Below, one piece after another: positions 50,968 to 61,858 of a stretch of 64,000 bases of DNA. The position numbers and the translations under genes were made by a program. The stretch spans positions 124,001 through 188,000 of the forward strand of contig NKIN01000001.1 in assembly GCA_002255905.1 (NCBI GenBank), in the 5' to 3' direction. Origin of the DNA: Burkholderiales bacterium PBB1. GTDB taxonomy: Bacteria > Pseudomonadota > Gammaproteobacteria > Burkholderiales > Burkholderiaceae_C. Below the pieces are notes generated by a model. That model had not been told where the DNA came from. It made no database searches and saw nothing but the letters and a program-made list of their open reading frames with translations. Position 1 is the stretch's first letter; each line of letters opens with the position of its first letter.

Positions 50968-51672
50968 ATGACCAAGCGCGTGTTCCAGATCTACCGCTAC
51001 GACCCCGACACCGACACCAAGCCGCGCATGCAGACGCTGGAAGTCGAACTCGACGGCAGCGAGCGCATGTTGCTCGATGCATTGAACAAGCTGAAGGCCG
51101 TCGACCCGACGCTGTCGTTCCGCCGCTCCTGCCGCGAAGGGGTGTGCGGTTCCGACGCGATGAACATCAATGGCAAGAACGGTCTGGCCTGCCTGACCAA
51201 CATGCGCACCTTGCCCGGTGTGGTGGTGTTGAAGCCGCTGCCCGGCCTGCCGGTGATCCGCGATCTGATCGTCGACATGACGCAGTTCTTCAAGCAGTAC
51301 AACTCGATCAAGCCGTACCTGGTCAACGACGAGTTCCCGCCCGAGAAGGAGCGCCTGCAGAGCCCCGAAGAGCGCGAAGAGCTCAACGGTCTGTACGAAT
51401 GCATCCTGTGCGCCAGCTGCTCGACCAGTTGCCCCAGTTTCTGGTGGAACCCGGACAAGTTCGTCGGCCCGGCAGGACTCTTGCAAGCGTATCGCTTCAT
51501 TGCCGACAGCCGCGATCAGGACACCGAAGGCCGTCTGGACAATCTGGAAGATCCTTACCGACTGTTCCGCTGCCACACCATCATGAATTGCGTCGATGTG
51601 TGCCCCAAGGGACTGAACCCGACCAAGGCCATCGGCAAGATCAAGGAAATGATGATTCGCCGGGCGGTCTGA
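50968..51672 (+). CDS. sdhB: succinate dehydrogenase iron-sulfur subunit
   Basis: Carries electrons to quinone. 234 residues with three Fe-S cluster motifs: [19 protein letters not shown] (2Fe-2S), [12 protein letters not shown] (4Fe-4S) and [17 protein letters not shown] (3Fe-4S plus ligands). All cysteines intact. GGAG occurs before ATG 50968. Confidence 0.98.
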   Translation: MTKRVFQIYRYDPDTDTKPRMQTLEVELDGSERMLLDALNKLKAVDPTLSFRRSCREGVCGSDAMNINGKNGLACLTNMRTLPGVVVLKPLPGLPVIRDLIVDMTQFFKQYNSIKPYLVNDEFPPEKERLQSPEEREELNGLYECILCASCSTSCPSFWWNPDKFVGPAGLLQAYRFIADSRDQDTEGRLDNLEDPYRLFRCHTIMNCVDVCPKGLNPTKAIGKIKEMMIRRAV

Positions 51673-51696
51673 CGCCGCTGACTGCGATTTCCCCTG

Positions 51697-51963
51697 ATGA
51701 ATACGCCCATCGACGAACGTGCACTGAGCAAGCTGCGCTGGCGCTGCCGGCGTGGGTTGCTCGAGAACGACCTCTTCGTCGAGCGTTTCTTCGCACGCCA
51801 CGAGGCGAGCCTGACGCAGGGTCAGGCCAACGGACTTCTGGCGCTGATGGACCTGTCGGACAACGACCTGCTGGACCTGTTGCTGGCACGCCGCGAACCC
51901 GAAGAGGGGCTCCTTGACGACAGCACCCTCGAGGTGCTGCGCCTGATGCGCATGCCTCGATGA
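51697..51963 (+). CDS. sdhE: FAD assembly factor SdhE
   Basis: 88 residues. The RGLLENDL motif (RGxxE) is required to attach FAD to SdhA. It lies between sdhB and gltA, 24 bp after sdhB, as is usual. Confidence 0.95.
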   Translation: MNTPIDERALSKLRWRCRRGLLENDLFVERFFARHEASLTQGQANGLLALMDLSDNDLLDLLLARREPEEGLLDDSTLEVLRLMRMPR

Positions 51964-52015
51964 GTTGCCAGCTGTACACCCCTACTCCCACGACGACCTA
52001 GCCCAAGGACCGACC

Positions 52016-53326
52016 ATGACCCCCTCCGATGTCAAAGCCACCCTGTCGTTCTCCGACGGCAGCCCGAGCATGGACTTGCCGATCTTCAAAGGGTCGGTCG
52101 GGCCGGACGTGATCGATATCCGCAAGCTGTACGGTCAAACCGGCAAGTTCACCTACGACCCCGGTTTCCTGTCCACCGCAGCATGCCAGTCGAAGATCAC
52201 CTACATCGATGGCGACAAGGGCGAATTGCTTTACCGCGGTTACCCCATCGAGCAGTTGGCGAAGAACTGCGATTTCATGGAAACCTGCCACCTGCTGTTG
52301 CGCGGGGAGCTGCCCAACGAAACCGAGAAGCACGACTTCACCAAGCTCGTGACGCGCCACACGATGGTCAACGAGCAGATGCAGTTCTTCCTGCGCGGTT
52401 TCCGCCGTGATGCCCATCCGATGGCCATCATGACCGGCTTGGTGGGCGGCCTGTCGGCCTTCTATCACGACAGCACCGACATCAATAACCCGGAGCACCG
52501 CGAGATCTCGGCCATCCGCCTGATTGCCAAGATGCCGACCCTTGTGGCCATGGCTTACAAGTACTCGATCGGCCAGCCCTACATCTACCCGAAGAACGAC
52601 CTCAGCTACGCCGGCAACTTCATGCGCATGATGTTTGCCACGCCCTGCGAGGAATATGTGCCGGACGACGTGCTGGTGCGCGCGATGGACCGGATCTTCA
52701 TCCTCCACGCCGACCACGAGCAGAACGCCAGCACCTCGACGGTGCGCCTGTGCGGCTCGTCGGGCACCAACCCGTTCGCAGCGATCGCAGCGGGCGTGGC
52801 CTGCCTGTGGGGCCCGGCGCACGGCGGCGCCAACGAGGCCGCGCTGAACATGCTGGAAGACGTCCAGAAGATGGGTGGCGTCGAGAAGATCGGTGAGTTC
52901 ATCAAGCAGGTCAAGGACAAGAACAGCAACGTCAAGCTGATGGGCTTCGGTCACCGTGTCTACAAGAACTACGACCCGCGCGCCAAGCTCATGCGCGAGA
53001 CCTGCCACGAAGTCCTGACCGCGATGGGCAAGAACAACGACCCGATCCTGAAGCTGGCGATGGCGCTGGAAAAGATCGCGCTGGAAGACGACTATTTCGT
53101 GTCGCGCAAGCTGTACCCGAACGTCGACTTCTACTCCGGCATCGTGCAGCGCGCGATCGGTATTCCGGTGTCGCTGTTCACCGCGATCTTCGCGCTGGCC
53201 CGCACGGTGGGGTGGATCGCTCAGCTGAACGAAATGATCAGCGACCCCGAGTACAAGATCGGTCGCCCGCGCCAGCTGTTCAATGGCTCGCCCACCCGCG
53301 ACGTGAAGCTGATCTCCGAGCGCTGA
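52016..53326 (+). CDS. gltA: citrate synthase (type II)
   Basis: Condenses oxaloacetate and acetyl-CoA. 436 residues; [23 protein letters not shown]-terminal, catalytic His in AHGGANEA and GFGHRVYK, and Asp in [14 protein letters not shown] precedes ATG 52016. Last gene of the sdh-gltA string, followed by a strong terminator. Confidence 0.97.
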   Translation: MTPSDVKATLSFSDGSPSMDLPIFKGSVGPDVIDIRKLYGQTGKFTYDPGFLSTAACQSKITYIDGDKGELLYRGYPIEQLAKNCDFMETCHLLLRGELPNETEKHDFTKLVTRHTMVNEQMQFFLRGFRRDAHPMAIMTGLVGGLSAFYHDSTDINNPEHREISAIRLIAKMPTLVAMAYKYSIGQPYIYPKNDLSYAGNFMRMMFATPCEEYVPDDVLVRAMDRIFILHADHEQNASTSTVRLCGSSGTNPFAAIAAGVACLWGPAHGGANEAALNMLEDVQKMGGVEKIGEFIKQVKDKNSNVKLMGFGHRVYKNYDPRAKLMRETCHEVLTAMGKNNDPILKLAMALEKIALEDDYFVSRKLYPNVDFYSGIVQRAIGIPVSLFTAIFALARTVGWIAQLNEMISDPEYKIGRPRQLFNGSPTRDVKLISER

Positions 53327-53346
53327 GTCGGCCGGTTTCTCGCCTG

Positions 53347-53372
53347 AAACCCGGCCTGGAGCCGGGTTTTTT
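53347..53372 (+). terminator. rho-independent terminator after gltA
   Basis: A 9-bp stem (AAACCCGGC / GCCGGGTTT) with a 5-base loop, followed by T6 on the plus strand. Confidence 0.95.
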
Positions 53373-53426
53373 CATGGGGCAGGCCGCGCCTGTGTCACTT
53401 TGCGGTGGCGCAGCAGGGGTCGCGCC

Positions 53427-53432
53427 TAAAAT
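53427..53432 (+). promoter_or_regulatory. leuC promoter -10 element
   Basis: TAAAAT about 31 bp upstream of the leuC ATG, after the gltA terminator. The -35 is not clear. Confidence 0.5.
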
Positions 53433-53462
53433 CGCAGGTTCTTCTTCAAAAGGTCGCCACCC

Positions 53463-54872
53463 ATGGGCCGCACGCTCTACGACAAACTCTGGGACGAGCA
53501 TGTCGTTCACACCGAGGACGACGGCACGACCGTGCTCTACATCGATCGCCACCTCGTCCATGAAGTGACCAGCCCACAGGCGTTCGAGGGGCTGGATCTG
53601 GCGCACCGCAAGGTCTGGCGCCTGTCGGCCAACCTCGCGGTCAGCGACCACAACGTGCCGACCACCGACCGCTCGTATGGCATCGCCGATCCGGTGTCCA
53701 AGCTGCAGGTCGACACGCTCGATGCGAATTGCGATCGCGTCGGGATCACCCAGTTCAAGATGAACGACCGCCGTCAGGGCATCGTGCACGTGATCGGGCC
53801 GGAGCAGGGCGCGACGCTGCCCGGCATGACCGTGGTCTGCGGCGATTCGCACACCTCGACGCACGGTGCCTTCGGCGCGCTGGCGCACGGTATCGGCACC
53901 AGCGAGGTCGAGCACGTGTTGGCCACACAGACGCTGCTGGCCAAGAAGGCCAAGAACATGCTGATCCGCGTCGAAGGCGTGCTGCCCCCGGGCTGCGGCG
54001 CCAAGGACCTGGTGCTGGCCGTCATCGGGAAGATCGGCACGGCCGGGGGCACGGGTTACACGATCGAATTCGCCGGCTCGGCGATCCGTGCGCTCAGCAT
54101 GGAAGGCCGCATGACGGTGTGCAACATGGCGATCGAAGCCGGTGCGCGAGCCGGGCTGATCGCCGTCGACGACACCACGATCTCGTATGTGAAAGGCCGC
54201 CCCTACACGCCCGCCGGCGTCGAGTGGGAACACGCCGTCGTCTACTGGCGCACGCTGCACTCGGATGCCGATGCGGTGTTCGATGCGGTGGTCGAACTCG
54301 ACGCGGCGTCCATACGCCCGCAGGTGACCTGGGGCACCTCGCCCGAGATGGTGCTGTCGATCGAGGATCGCGTACCCGACCCTGAGCGCGAGAAGGACGC
54401 GAACAAGCGCGGCGCGATGGAGCGCGCGCTGGCCTACATGGCGCTGCAACCCAACAAGCCGATCGCCGACATCCTGGTCGACAAAGTGTTCATCGGCTCG
54501 TGCACCAACTCGCGCATCGAAGACATGCGCGAAGCGGCGGCAGTGGTGCGCAAGCTGGGCCGCAAACTGGCACCGAACATCAAGCTGGCGCTGGTCGTGC
54601 CCGGCTCCGGTCTGGTCAAGGAGCAGGCGGAACGCGAGGGGCTGGACGCGGTGTTCAAGGCCGCGGGCTTTGAATGGCGCGAGCCGGGCTGCTCGATGTG
54701 TCTGGCCATGAATGCCGACCGGCTCGAGCCCGGTGAGCGCTGCGCCTCGACATCGAACCGCAATTTCGAAGGCCGTCAGGGCGCCGGTGGCCGCACCCAC
54801 CTGGTGAGCCCGGCCATGGCCGCAGCGGCCGCCATCGAGGGCCATTTCGTCGATGTTCGACGACTGCTTTGA
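53463..54872 (+). CDS. leuC: 3-isopropylmalate dehydratase large subunit
   Basis: Second step of leucine biosynthesis. 469 residues; [20 protein letters not shown] and [11 protein letters not shown] hold the aconitase-type [4Fe-4S] cysteines. The start is ATG 53463 ([13 protein letters not shown]). First of the leu string. Confidence 0.97.
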   Translation: MGRTLYDKLWDEHVVHTEDDGTTVLYIDRHLVHEVTSPQAFEGLDLAHRKVWRLSANLAVSDHNVPTTDRSYGIADPVSKLQVDTLDANCDRVGITQFKMNDRRQGIVHVIGPEQGATLPGMTVVCGDSHTSTHGAFGALAHGIGTSEVEHVLATQTLLAKKAKNMLIRVEGVLPPGCGAKDLVLAVIGKIGTAGGTGYTIEFAGSAIRALSMEGRMTVCNMAIEAGARAGLIAVDDTTISYVKGRPYTPAGVEWEHAVVYWRTLHSDADAVFDAVVELDAASIRPQVTWGTSPEMVLSIEDRVPDPEREKDANKRGAMERALAYMALQPNKPIADILVDKVFIGSCTNSRIEDMREAAAVVRKLGRKLAPNIKLALVVPGSGLVKEQAEREGLDAVFKAAGFEWREPGCSMCLAMNADRLEPGERCASTSNRNFEGRQGAGGRTHLVSPAMAAAAAIEGHFVDVRRLL

Positions 54873-54902
54873 ACCTTTTTCAAATCCAAGGAGAACTCCC
54901 AG

Positions 54903-55031
54903 ATGAAGCGCATTGTTTTTGCCCTGGCCGCCGTGGTCGTCTTCCTCACCGGCTGCAACACCATTGCCGGCGTGGGCAAGGATGTCCAGAAGGCCGGTGA
55001 AGCGGTCGAAGACCTGGGCAAGAAGAAGTGA
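54903..55031 (+). CDS. entericidin A/B-family small lipoprotein
   Basis: 42 residues, between leuC and leuD. The N-terminal signal ends in FLTGC (Cys18 lipobox), then a [20 protein letters not shown] amphipathic segment typical of EcnA/EcnB. ATG 54903 has AAGGAG 9 bases upstream. Its function in betaproteobacteria is unclear; a toxin/antidote role is known from enteric homologues. It lies 7 bp before leuD, so it is co-transcribed. Confidence 0.85.
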   Translation: MKRIVFALAAVVVFLTGCNTIAGVGKDVQKAGEAVEDLGKKK

Positions 55032-55038
55032 GTCGCGG

Positions 55039-55683
55039 ATGAACCCGTTTCGCGTGCACAAGGGGCTGGTTGCCCCGATGGACCGTGAGAACGTCGACAC
55101 CGACGCGATCATTCCGAAGCAGTTCCTGAAGTCGATCAAGAAGTCAGGCTTCGGAATAAACCTGTTCGATGAATGGCGCTATCTCGACGCGGGCTATCCG
55201 GGACAAGACCCCGCCACGCGCCGGCCGAACCCGGATTTCGTGCTGAACCAGCCGCGCTACCAAGGTGCCTCGGTGCTGATCGCGCGCAAGAATTTCGGCT
55301 GTGGCTCATCGCGCGAGCACGCGCCGTGGGCCCTCGATCAGTACGGTTTCCGAGCGGTGATTGCGCCCAGCTTCGCTGACATCTTCTTTGGCAACTGCTT
55401 CAAGAACGGACTGCTGCCCATCGTGCTGTCCGAGGCCGAGATGAACCGGCTGTTCGACGAGGTGGCGGCCTTCGTCGGCTACAGCCTCACCATCGACCTC
55501 GAGCGCCAGGTCATCGTCAAGCCCGACGGGACCGAACTGCCCTTCGAGGTGCAGGCGTTTCGCAAGTTCTGCCTGCTCAACGGGTTCGATGACATCGGGC
55601 TCACCTTGCGGCATGCCGACAAGATCAAGGCCTATGAAGCCGAGCGCCTGCTGAAGAAGCCATGGCTGGCGCACACCCTCTGA
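55039..55683 (+). CDS. leuD: 3-isopropylmalate dehydratase small subunit
   Basis: Partner of LeuC, 214 residues. [19 protein letters not shown] start, and [15 protein letters not shown] is the swivel-domain motif that completes the active site. ATG 55039 is 7 bp after the entericidin stop. The next gene starts inside its 3' end. Confidence 0.97.
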   Translation: MNPFRVHKGLVAPMDRENVDTDAIIPKQFLKSIKKSGFGINLFDEWRYLDAGYPGQDPATRRPNPDFVLNQPRYQGASVLIARKNFGCGSSREHAPWALDQYGFRAVIAPSFADIFFGNCFKNGLLPIVLSEAEMNRLFDEVAAFVGYSLTIDLERQVIVKPDGTELPFEVQAFRKFCLLNGFDDIGLTLRHADKIKAYEAERLLKKPWLAHTL

Positions 55684-55991
55684 GCACGTCGACGGTGACG
55701 TATGGCCGTCTTTATCGGTACCTGTCGCATCGATGGTGGTTGACGTTCTTGCTGATGGGAATGAGTTTTGTGTGCTTCGGTTTGTTGACGTTGAATCTGC
55801 TGCACTTGGTCAGCGCCAACATCAACTTCCTGGTGATGAATGGCCTGGACGCCGTGCGTGACGGCGGGCTGTTGCAGTTGCTCAGTCTGATGACGCTGGG
55901 GTATCTGGCGGCTGCGTTCTACGTGGTCTTCAAGCTGTGCGAGAAGGTGCTGGTCGAGCGGCTGACCTATGACAACTACAAAGGACCTTGA
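55662..55991 (+). CDS. small membrane protein between leuD and leuB
   Basis: 109 residues, two membrane spans ([20 protein letters not shown] and a second around [20 protein letters not shown]). No family assigned. The ATG at 55662 overlaps the last 22 bases of leuD in another frame; a GTG at 55695 is an alternative, with no overlap. It is in the leu operon, 3 bp before leuB. Confidence 0.65.
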   Translation: MAGAHPLSTSTVTYGRLYRYLSHRWWLTFLLMGMSFVCFGLLTLNLLHLVSANINFLVMNGLDAVRDGGLLQLLSLMTLGYLAAAFYVVFKLCEKVLVERLTYDNYKGP

Positions 55992-55994
55992 TCC

Positions 55995-57071
55995 GTGAAC
56001 ATAGCAATCCTGCCCGGCGATGGCATCGGCCCTGAAATCATGGCCGAGGCAGTGCGTGTGCTCGAGGTCCTCGACATTCGGTACGAAAGCGAGACCGCGC
56101 TGGTTGGCGGTGCCGCCTACGCGGCACACGGCCATCCACTGCCCGAGGCCACCTTGAAGGTGGCGCAGAGCGCCGACGCCGTGCTGTTCGGAGCGGTGGG
56201 CGACTGGAAATACGACACGCTCGAGCGTGCCTTGCGCCCCGAGCAGGCCATTCTCGGGTTGCGCCGGAACCTGCAGCTGTTTGCCAACTTCCGCCCGGCC
56301 ATCTGCCACCCGCAACTCACGCACGCGTCGAGCCTGAAGCCCGAACTGGTGGCCGGGCTGGACATCCTGATCGTGCGCGAGCTGACCGGCGACATCTACT
56401 TTGGCCAGCCGCGTGGTCGCCGCGTGTCGCCCGACGGGGCGTTCGCCGGCCAGCCAGAGGCCTTCGACACGATGCGCTACTCGCGCCCGGAGATCGAGCG
56501 CATCGCGCATGTGGCGTTCCAGGCGGCCAGAAAGCGGAGCAAGCGCGTGACCAGCGTCGACAAGGCCAATGTGCTGGAAACCTTCCAGTTCTGGCGCGAT
56601 GTGGTGACCGAGGTCCACGCCGACTACCCGGATGTGGCGCTCGATCATCTCTACGTCGACAACGCGGCGATGCAGCTGGTCAAGGCGCCGAAGGCGTTCG
56701 ATGTGATCGTCACCGGCAACATGTTCGGCGACATCCTGTCCGACGAAGCGGCGATGCTGACCGGCTCGATCGGCATGCTGCCGTCGGCCTCGCTGAACGC
56801 GGAAAATCGCGGCTTGTACGAGCCCAGCCATGGCAGTGCGCCGGACATCGCGGGCAAGAACATCGCGAACCCGCTGGCCACGATCCTGTCGCTGGCCATG
56901 ATGCTGCGCTTCTCGCTCAATCAGCCCGAAGCAGCGTTGCGCATCGAGGCGGCGGTCACGAAGGTGCTCGAGTCGGGGTTGCGCACGTCCGATATCTGGT
57001 CCGAAGGCACACAGCGTGTGGGCACCCGGGAAATGGGGTCGGCCGTTGTCGCCGCAGTGAAATCGGCGTAA
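55995..57071 (+). CDS. leuB: 3-isopropylmalate dehydrogenase
   Basis: Oxidative decarboxylation in leucine synthesis. 358 residues, starting GTG 55995 ([15 protein letters not shown]). Motifs [11 protein letters not shown], the catalytic-Lys SVDKANVL, and [12 protein letters not shown] fit. Confidence 0.97.
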   Translation: MNIAILPGDGIGPEIMAEAVRVLEVLDIRYESETALVGGAAYAAHGHPLPEATLKVAQSADAVLFGAVGDWKYDTLERALRPEQAILGLRRNLQLFANFRPAICHPQLTHASSLKPELVAGLDILIVRELTGDIYFGQPRGRRVSPDGAFAGQPEAFDTMRYSRPEIERIAHVAFQAARKRSKRVTSVDKANVLETFQFWRDVVTEVHADYPDVALDHLYVDNAAMQLVKAPKAFDVIVTGNMFGDILSDEAAMLTGSIGMLPSASLNAENRGLYEPSHGSAPDIAGKNIANPLATILSLAMMLRFSLNQPEAALRIEAAVTKVLESGLRTSDIWSEGTQRVGTREMGSAVVAAVKSA

Positions 57072-57104
57072 GTTGAACAAGATGCGGTTTTGAAAGGCAA
57101 GGCG

Positions 57105-58259
57105 ATGAAGCTCGTCGGATTGGTGGGTTGGCGTGGCATGGTGGGCTCGGTCCTGCTCGATCGGATGCAGCAGGAAGGCGACTTCCCTTTGATCGAGCCG
57201 GTGTTTTTCAGCACCAGCAACGCAGGTGGTAAGGCGCCAGCGCAGGCGCGCAATGAATCGACCCTGAAGGACGCCTACGACATCGAGGCGCTCAAGCGCT
57301 GCGACATCATCATCACCGCGCAGGGCGGCGACTACACCACCGAGGTGTTCCCGAAGCTGCGCGCCGCAGGCTGGGCCGGGCACTGGATCGATGCCGCATC
57401 GACGCTGCGGATGAAGAGCGACGCGGTGATCGTGCTCGATCCAGTCAACCTGCCGGTGATCAAGAACGCACTGTCGAGGGGCGGACGCAACTGGATCGGC
57501 GGCAATTGCACGGTGAGCTGCATGCTGATGGGTGTCGGTGCGCTGTACAAGGCGGGGCTGGTCGAGTGGATGAGCACGCAGACCTACCAGGCAGCATCGG
57601 GCGGTGGGGCGCAGCACATGCGCGAGCTGCTCACTCAGTTCGGCACGCTGAACGGCGCGGTGCGCAACCTGCTGGACGACCCGAAGAGCGCCATCCTCGA
57701 CATCGATCGAGGCCTGCTGGCCAAGCAACGTGCGTTGACCGAAGCCGAGACGGCGCAGTTCGGCGTGCCGCTGGCCGGATCGCTGATCCCCTGGATCGAC
57801 AAGGACCTGGGCCAGGGCAAGGGGCGTGATGACGATGGCTTCGGTGTCAGCCGGGAAGAGTGGAAGGGCGGCGCCGAAACCAACAAGATCCTGGGACAGG
57901 GCGAAGGCTTCGACAAGGCGGGCGTGCCCGTCGATGGCTTCTGCGTGCGCGTCGGTGCGATGCGCTGCCACAGCCAGGCACTGCTGTTCAAGCTCAAGAA
58001 GACTGTGCCGCTGTCCGATATCGAGCAATTGATTGCAAATGACAACGCGTGGGTCAAGGTGGTGCCCAACAATCGGGAAGACACCGTCCGGCAACTGACG
58101 CCGGTGGCTGTCACCGGCACGCTGGACATCCCGGTCGGCCGTTTGCGCAAGATGGCCATGGGGCCCGAGTATCTGGGCGCCTTCACCATCGGAGACCAGT
58201 TGTTGTGGGGAGCGGCGGAGCCGCTGCGCCGGATGTTGCGCATCCTGCTCGAGGCCTGA
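57105..58259 (+). CDS. asd: aspartate-semialdehyde dehydrogenase
   Basis: Reduces aspartyl phosphate, giving precursors for lysine, threonine and methionine. 384 residues. [13 protein letters not shown] binds NADP; the catalytic Cys is in [12 protein letters not shown] and His in [14 protein letters not shown] 57105 starts [12 protein letters not shown] hairpin and the fimV promoter follow. Confidence 0.97.
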   Translation: MKLVGLVGWRGMVGSVLLDRMQQEGDFPLIEPVFFSTSNAGGKAPAQARNESTLKDAYDIEALKRCDIIITAQGGDYTTEVFPKLRAAGWAGHWIDAASTLRMKSDAVIVLDPVNLPVIKNALSRGGRNWIGGNCTVSCMLMGVGALYKAGLVEWMSTQTYQAASGGGAQHMRELLTQFGTLNGAVRNLLDDPKSAILDIDRGLLAKQRALTEAETAQFGVPLAGSLIPWIDKDLGQGKGRDDDGFGVSREEWKGGAETNKILGQGEGFDKAGVPVDGFCVRVGAMRCHSQALLFKLKKTVPLSDIEQLIANDNAWVKVVPNNREDTVRQLTPVAVTGTLDIPVGRLRKMAMGPEYLGAFTIGDQLLWGAAEPLRRMLRILLEA

Positions 58260-58275
58260 ACGCCTCGGTAGGCGG

Positions 58276-58296
58276 CGCACCCGTTGTCTGGGTGCG
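58276..58296 (+). terminator. hairpin between asd and fimV
   Basis: A 7-bp stem (CGCACCC / GGGTGCG) with a 7-base loop, 17 bp after asd. There is no T tract, so it may be a weak terminator. Confidence 0.5.
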
Positions 58297-58357
58297 ACAG
58301 CTTGCCAGGACGGGATTGAGACAGGGCCGCAGTTGCCTTTTCAGGCGTTGCATGAGC

Positions 58358-58386
58358 TTGTCACCGTATCTGCTTGATGCTATTGT
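58358..58386 (+). promoter_or_regulatory. sigma-70-type promoter of fimV
   Basis: TTGTCA and TATTGT are separated by 17 bp, a good match to the consensus. Transcription would begin near 58393, before both candidate fimV starts. Confidence 0.6.
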
Positions 58387-58485
58387 GATTTGTTGACATT
58401 TTCTTCGTGATCGTCGCCCGTGAAATCAGGCGTCGATCGTCTGGTGGAGCTGACTGACAGCTCGACCGCCTGGTTGGGAGACGCC

Positions 58486-60975
58486 TTGAAGAACACGACG
58501 CAGCAACTCGGGCGATTCGCTCTGACCAGTGTGGCCCTCGCTGCACTCTCGCTGGGATCCACCGGTTCCTGGGCGCTCGGGCTGGGCCGGCTTGCGGTGC
58601 AGTCCTCCTTGGGCGAAACCCTGCGGGCTGAGATCGATGTCACCAGCCTGACGCCGGAAGAAGCGGGCAATCTCAAGATCCGCATCGCACCGCCGGAGTC
58701 CTACCGTTCGCTCGGCGTTGAATACAACAGCGTGTTGCCGACCACCCAGGCTGCGTTGCTCAAGCGTGCCGATGGCCGGCCCTTCCTGCGATTGACCAGC
58801 GATCGCGTGGTGCAGGAGCCGTTCGTCGATGTGATCCTTGAACTGTCGTGGTCCACCGGCCGGTTGGTGCGCGAATACACCCTGCTGTTCGACCCGCCTG
58901 TGGCCCAGGCACCTGCGGCGCCGCCCGCACCAGCGGTCGCCACCGCCCCTGTGTTCTCGGCGCCCCCTGCGGCAGCTCCGGCTGCGCCGCGCCCACAACG
59001 ACCTGCGCCTGCGCCTGCGCCCGCACCCGCAGCGGATCGCGTGGCCAAGGCCCCGCCGCCTCCCGCACCCACTCCGGCTGCCGTTGGCACCAGCGGTGAC
59101 ACCTACCTGGTCCGGCCTGGCGACACCCTGACGCGCATCGCATCCCGAACCCGCCAGGGCACGGTGTCGCTCGATCAGACGCTGGTGTCTCTGTACCGCG
59201 GCAACCCGCAGGCATTCATCGGCGAGAACATGAACCGCCTCAAGGCCGGTGCATTGTTGAAGGTTCCGACAGCCGAGGCCGCAGCGGCGATCGACGCCGC
59301 CGAGGCCCGGCAAGTGATCCAGGCGCAAAGTGCCGATTTCGGCAGCTTCCGCCAGCGGCTTGCCAGCGCAGTGCCCGCGACTGCCGCCGAAGCCCCGGCC
59401 CGCAAGGACGCCGGCAAGCTGCGCGCCGAAATCGACGATCGCAAGGACACGGCGCCCGCTGCGCCGGACAAGCTGACGCTGAGCAAAGGCGCCTCTGCCG
59501 CCAAGCCCGGGGCGTCGGAAGTCAACCTGTCCAAGGAAAAGGAAAAGCAAGACGCGGCTGCGCGCGTGGCCGAGCTCTCCAAGAGTGTCGAAGAACTGAA
59601 AAAGCTGTCTGGCGCCGCCAATGTGGCGGCCGCTCCGGCGCAGCCCCCGTCGGCCGCCACGGTGCCGGTGCCTGAGATTCCGGTGGCTGCCGCGCCAGCG
59701 CCGGAAGCGGCCAGCGCCGTCGAGACACCACCCGCCGCGGTGGCGAGTGGGCCGGCTGCCGCCACGGCGCCGCCTGCGGTTGTCGCACCTCCGAAGCCTG
59801 CAGCCGAACCAGTGCCTGCCGACGAGCCTGGATTCCTCGATGCCCTGTTCGAGATCAATCCGCTGTATCTGGCTGGCGGCGCGGGCGTGGTGCTCGCTCT
59901 GCTGGGCTTCGGTGTCTATCGCGCACGCCGCGCCAAGCTCGATACCGGTGAGACGTCCTTCCTCGAAAGCCGCCTGCAACCGGATTCCTTCTTTGGCTCC
60001 AGCGGGGGCCAGCGCATCGACACGCGGGAAGCCGCCGCCGGTGCGCCGTCGTCCATGAGTTACTCGCTGAGCCAGCTCGATGCGATCGGCGACGTCGATC
60101 CAGTGGCTGAAGCCGATGTCTATCTGGCTTACGGCCGCGACTTGCAGGCAGAAGAAATCCTCAAGGAAGCGATGCGCAGCAACCCCGAGCGCTTGGCCAT
60201 CCGCACCAAGCTGCTCGAGGTGTACGCCAAACGCCGTGACACCAAGGGGTATGAACTGCTGGCCACACAGCTGTTCTCGTTGACCGGTGGGCAGGGTGAG
60301 GACTGGCAGAAGGCACAGGAGCTGGGCCTGGAAATCGACCCGGAGAACCCCCTTTACCAGCCTGGCGGACTGCCCGAGGCCGCCCCGACCCCCGTGGATC
60401 CTGCTGCCAAGATGGCCGAACTGCTGGGCCCCAGCACCATGCCGCAATCGGTGGCCCCCACCTCCTCCAGCTTCGGCGATGCGTTGTCTGAAGACACGGC
60501 CCCGCTCTCCAGCAAGCCAGTGCACGACATCGACTTCGATCTCGACCTGAGCGCCGAAGACACCGCTGTGCTGAACCCGCCGACCGGTCCGGTGTCGCTG
60601 CAGTCGTTCGATTTCGACGCCGCGCCGACACCATCCTCTGCGCAAGCCTATTTCCCCACTGCCGCACCGTCACCCGCGAGCGCCGGTTCGGGAGCCAAGG
60701 CGCCACTCGACTTCGACATGTCGAGCATCTCCCTCGATCTCGACGCACCAGCCACGGTGTCGCCGTCCGCTGGCGACAGCATGCCCGCTGAACTGCTGGA
60801 CGACGAGCCGGAGGATGACAACGCCGATCCGCTGGCTCGCAAGCTCGAGCTGGCCGAGGAGTTCCGTCAGATCGGTGACGCCGAAGGCGCGCGCGATCTG
60901 CTGCAGGAAGTGGCGGCGAAAGCCGAGGGTGCGCTGAAGGTGAAGGCGCAGAACATGCTGAACGACCTCGGTTGA
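58486..60975 (+). CDS. fimV: FimV-family polar hub / pilus assembly protein
   Basis: An inner-membrane protein that organises type IV pili and polar complexes. 829 residues from TTG 58486. A signal peptide ends near WALG; LGRLAVQSSLGETLRAEID is the FimV start, a LysM domain (TYLVRPGDTLTRIAS) lies at about 204, a long Ala/Pro region follows, a membrane span at about 459-480 and a C-terminal TPR-like FimV domain. TTG 58486 has GGGAG upstream and gives a normal signal peptide; an upstream GTG at 58420 (22 residues longer) is less likely. Confidence 0.9.
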   Translation: MKNTTQQLGRFALTSVALAALSLGSTGSWALGLGRLAVQSSLGETLRAEIDVTSLTPEEAGNLKIRIAPPESYRSLGVEYNSVLPTTQAALLKRADGRPFLRLTSDRVVQEPFVDVILELSWSTGRLVREYTLLFDPPVAQAPAAPPAPAVATAPVFSAPPAAAPAAPRPQRPAPAPAPAPAADRVAKAPPPPAPTPAAVGTSGDTYLVRPGDTLTRIASRTRQGTVSLDQTLVSLYRGNPQAFIGENMNRLKAGALLKVPTAEAAAAIDAAEARQVIQAQSADFGSFRQRLASAVPATAAEAPARKDAGKLRAEIDDRKDTAPAAPDKLTLSKGASAAKPGASEVNLSKEKEKQDAAARVAELSKSVEELKKLSGAANVAAAPAQPPSAATVPVPEIPVAAAPAPEAASAVETPPAAVASGPAAATAPPAVVAPPKPAAEPVPADEPGFLDALFEINPLYLAGGAGVVLALLGFGVYRARRAKLDTGETSFLESRLQPDSFFGSSGGQRIDTREAAAGAPSSMSYSLSQLDAIGDVDPVAEADVYLAYGRDLQAEEILKEAMRSNPERLAIRTKLLEVYAKRRDTKGYELLATQLFSLTGGQGEDWQKAQELGLEIDPENPLYQPGGLPEAAPTPVDPAAKMAELLGPSTMPQSVAPTSSSFGDALSEDTAPLSSKPVHDIDFDLDLSAEDTAVLNPPTGPVSLQSFDFDAAPTPSSAQAYFPTAAPSPASAGSGAKAPLDFDMSSISLDLDAPATVSPSAGDSMPAELLDDEPEDDNADPLARKLELAEEFRQIGDAEGARDLLQEVAAKAEGALKVKAQNMLNDLG

Positions 60976-61024
60976 TCGAGCGGGCAACGAGTTTCCAGCG
61001 GGCATCTGATCGCCCGATGCCGCT

Positions 61025-61810
61025 GTGAATCGGCTGGCATTGGGTGTCGCCTACCGCGGCGGCGCCTACTGCGGCTGGCAGCGGCAGCCCCATGACGACA
61101 CGGTGCAGGCGCGTGTCGAGCAGGCCTTGTCGCAATTCGCCGATGTGCCGGTGGCCGTCACCTGCGCGGGCCGCACCGACACCGGTGTGCATGCCATCAA
61201 CCAGGTGATCCACTTCGACGCCCCGGTCGAACGCGAGGATGTGTCGTGGGTCCGCGGTACCAACCGCTATCTGCCCGCTGATGTGGCCATCCAGTGGTGC
61301 CAGCAGGTCGACGACAGCTTCCATGCCCGCTTCGGCGCCACCGGCCGCCGCTACAGCTATCTGCTGCTCGAATCCCCGGTGCGGCCTGCGCTCGAGGCGG
61401 GGCTCGTCGGCTGGACGTTCCGTCCACTAGACGGTGATGCGATGCGGCAGGCGGCGCAGCTGCTGCTCGGGGAGCATGACTTCTCGGCGTTTCGTTCATC
61501 GCAGTGCCAGGCCGCGTCGCCCGTCAAGCAGATGCGCTCGATCGACATCAGCCGCCGCGGCGCTTACTGGCGCCTCGATTTCCATGCGAGCGCCTTCCTG
61601 CACCACATGGTGCGCAACATCGTCGGCTGCCTGGTGGCAGTGGGCACGGGCAGCCGCCCTCCGACCTGGATGGCCGAGCTGCTGGCCGCACGCGACCGCG
61701 AACGCGCCGCGCCTACCTTCTCACCGGACGGGCTGTACTTCGTCGGGCCGGATTACGACCCCCGCTACGCCATCCCCACGCGGCCCTCCGCGAGCGACTG
61801 GTTGCCCTGA
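61025..61810 (+). CDS. truA: tRNA pseudouridine(38-40) synthase
   Basis: Modifies the anticodon stem of tRNAs. 261 residues. The catalytic Asp52 is in CAGRTDTGVHA, and FHARFGATGRRYSY and FLHHMVRNIVG are family blocks. GTG start at 61025. It lies between fimV and trpF. Confidence 0.96.
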   Translation: MNRLALGVAYRGGAYCGWQRQPHDDTVQARVEQALSQFADVPVAVTCAGRTDTGVHAINQVIHFDAPVEREDVSWVRGTNRYLPADVAIQWCQQVDDSFHARFGATGRRYSYLLLESPVRPALEAGLVGWTFRPLDGDAMRQAAQLLLGEHDFSAFRSSQCQAASPVKQMRSIDISRRGAYWRLDFHASAFLHHMVRNIVGCLVAVGTGSRPPTWMAELLAARDRERAAPTFSPDGLYFVGPDYDPRYAIPTRPSASDWLP

Positions 61811-61858
61811 CACTGGTAGGCTCTCAGGCCAGATTCAAGGCGCCGACGGCCACCATCG

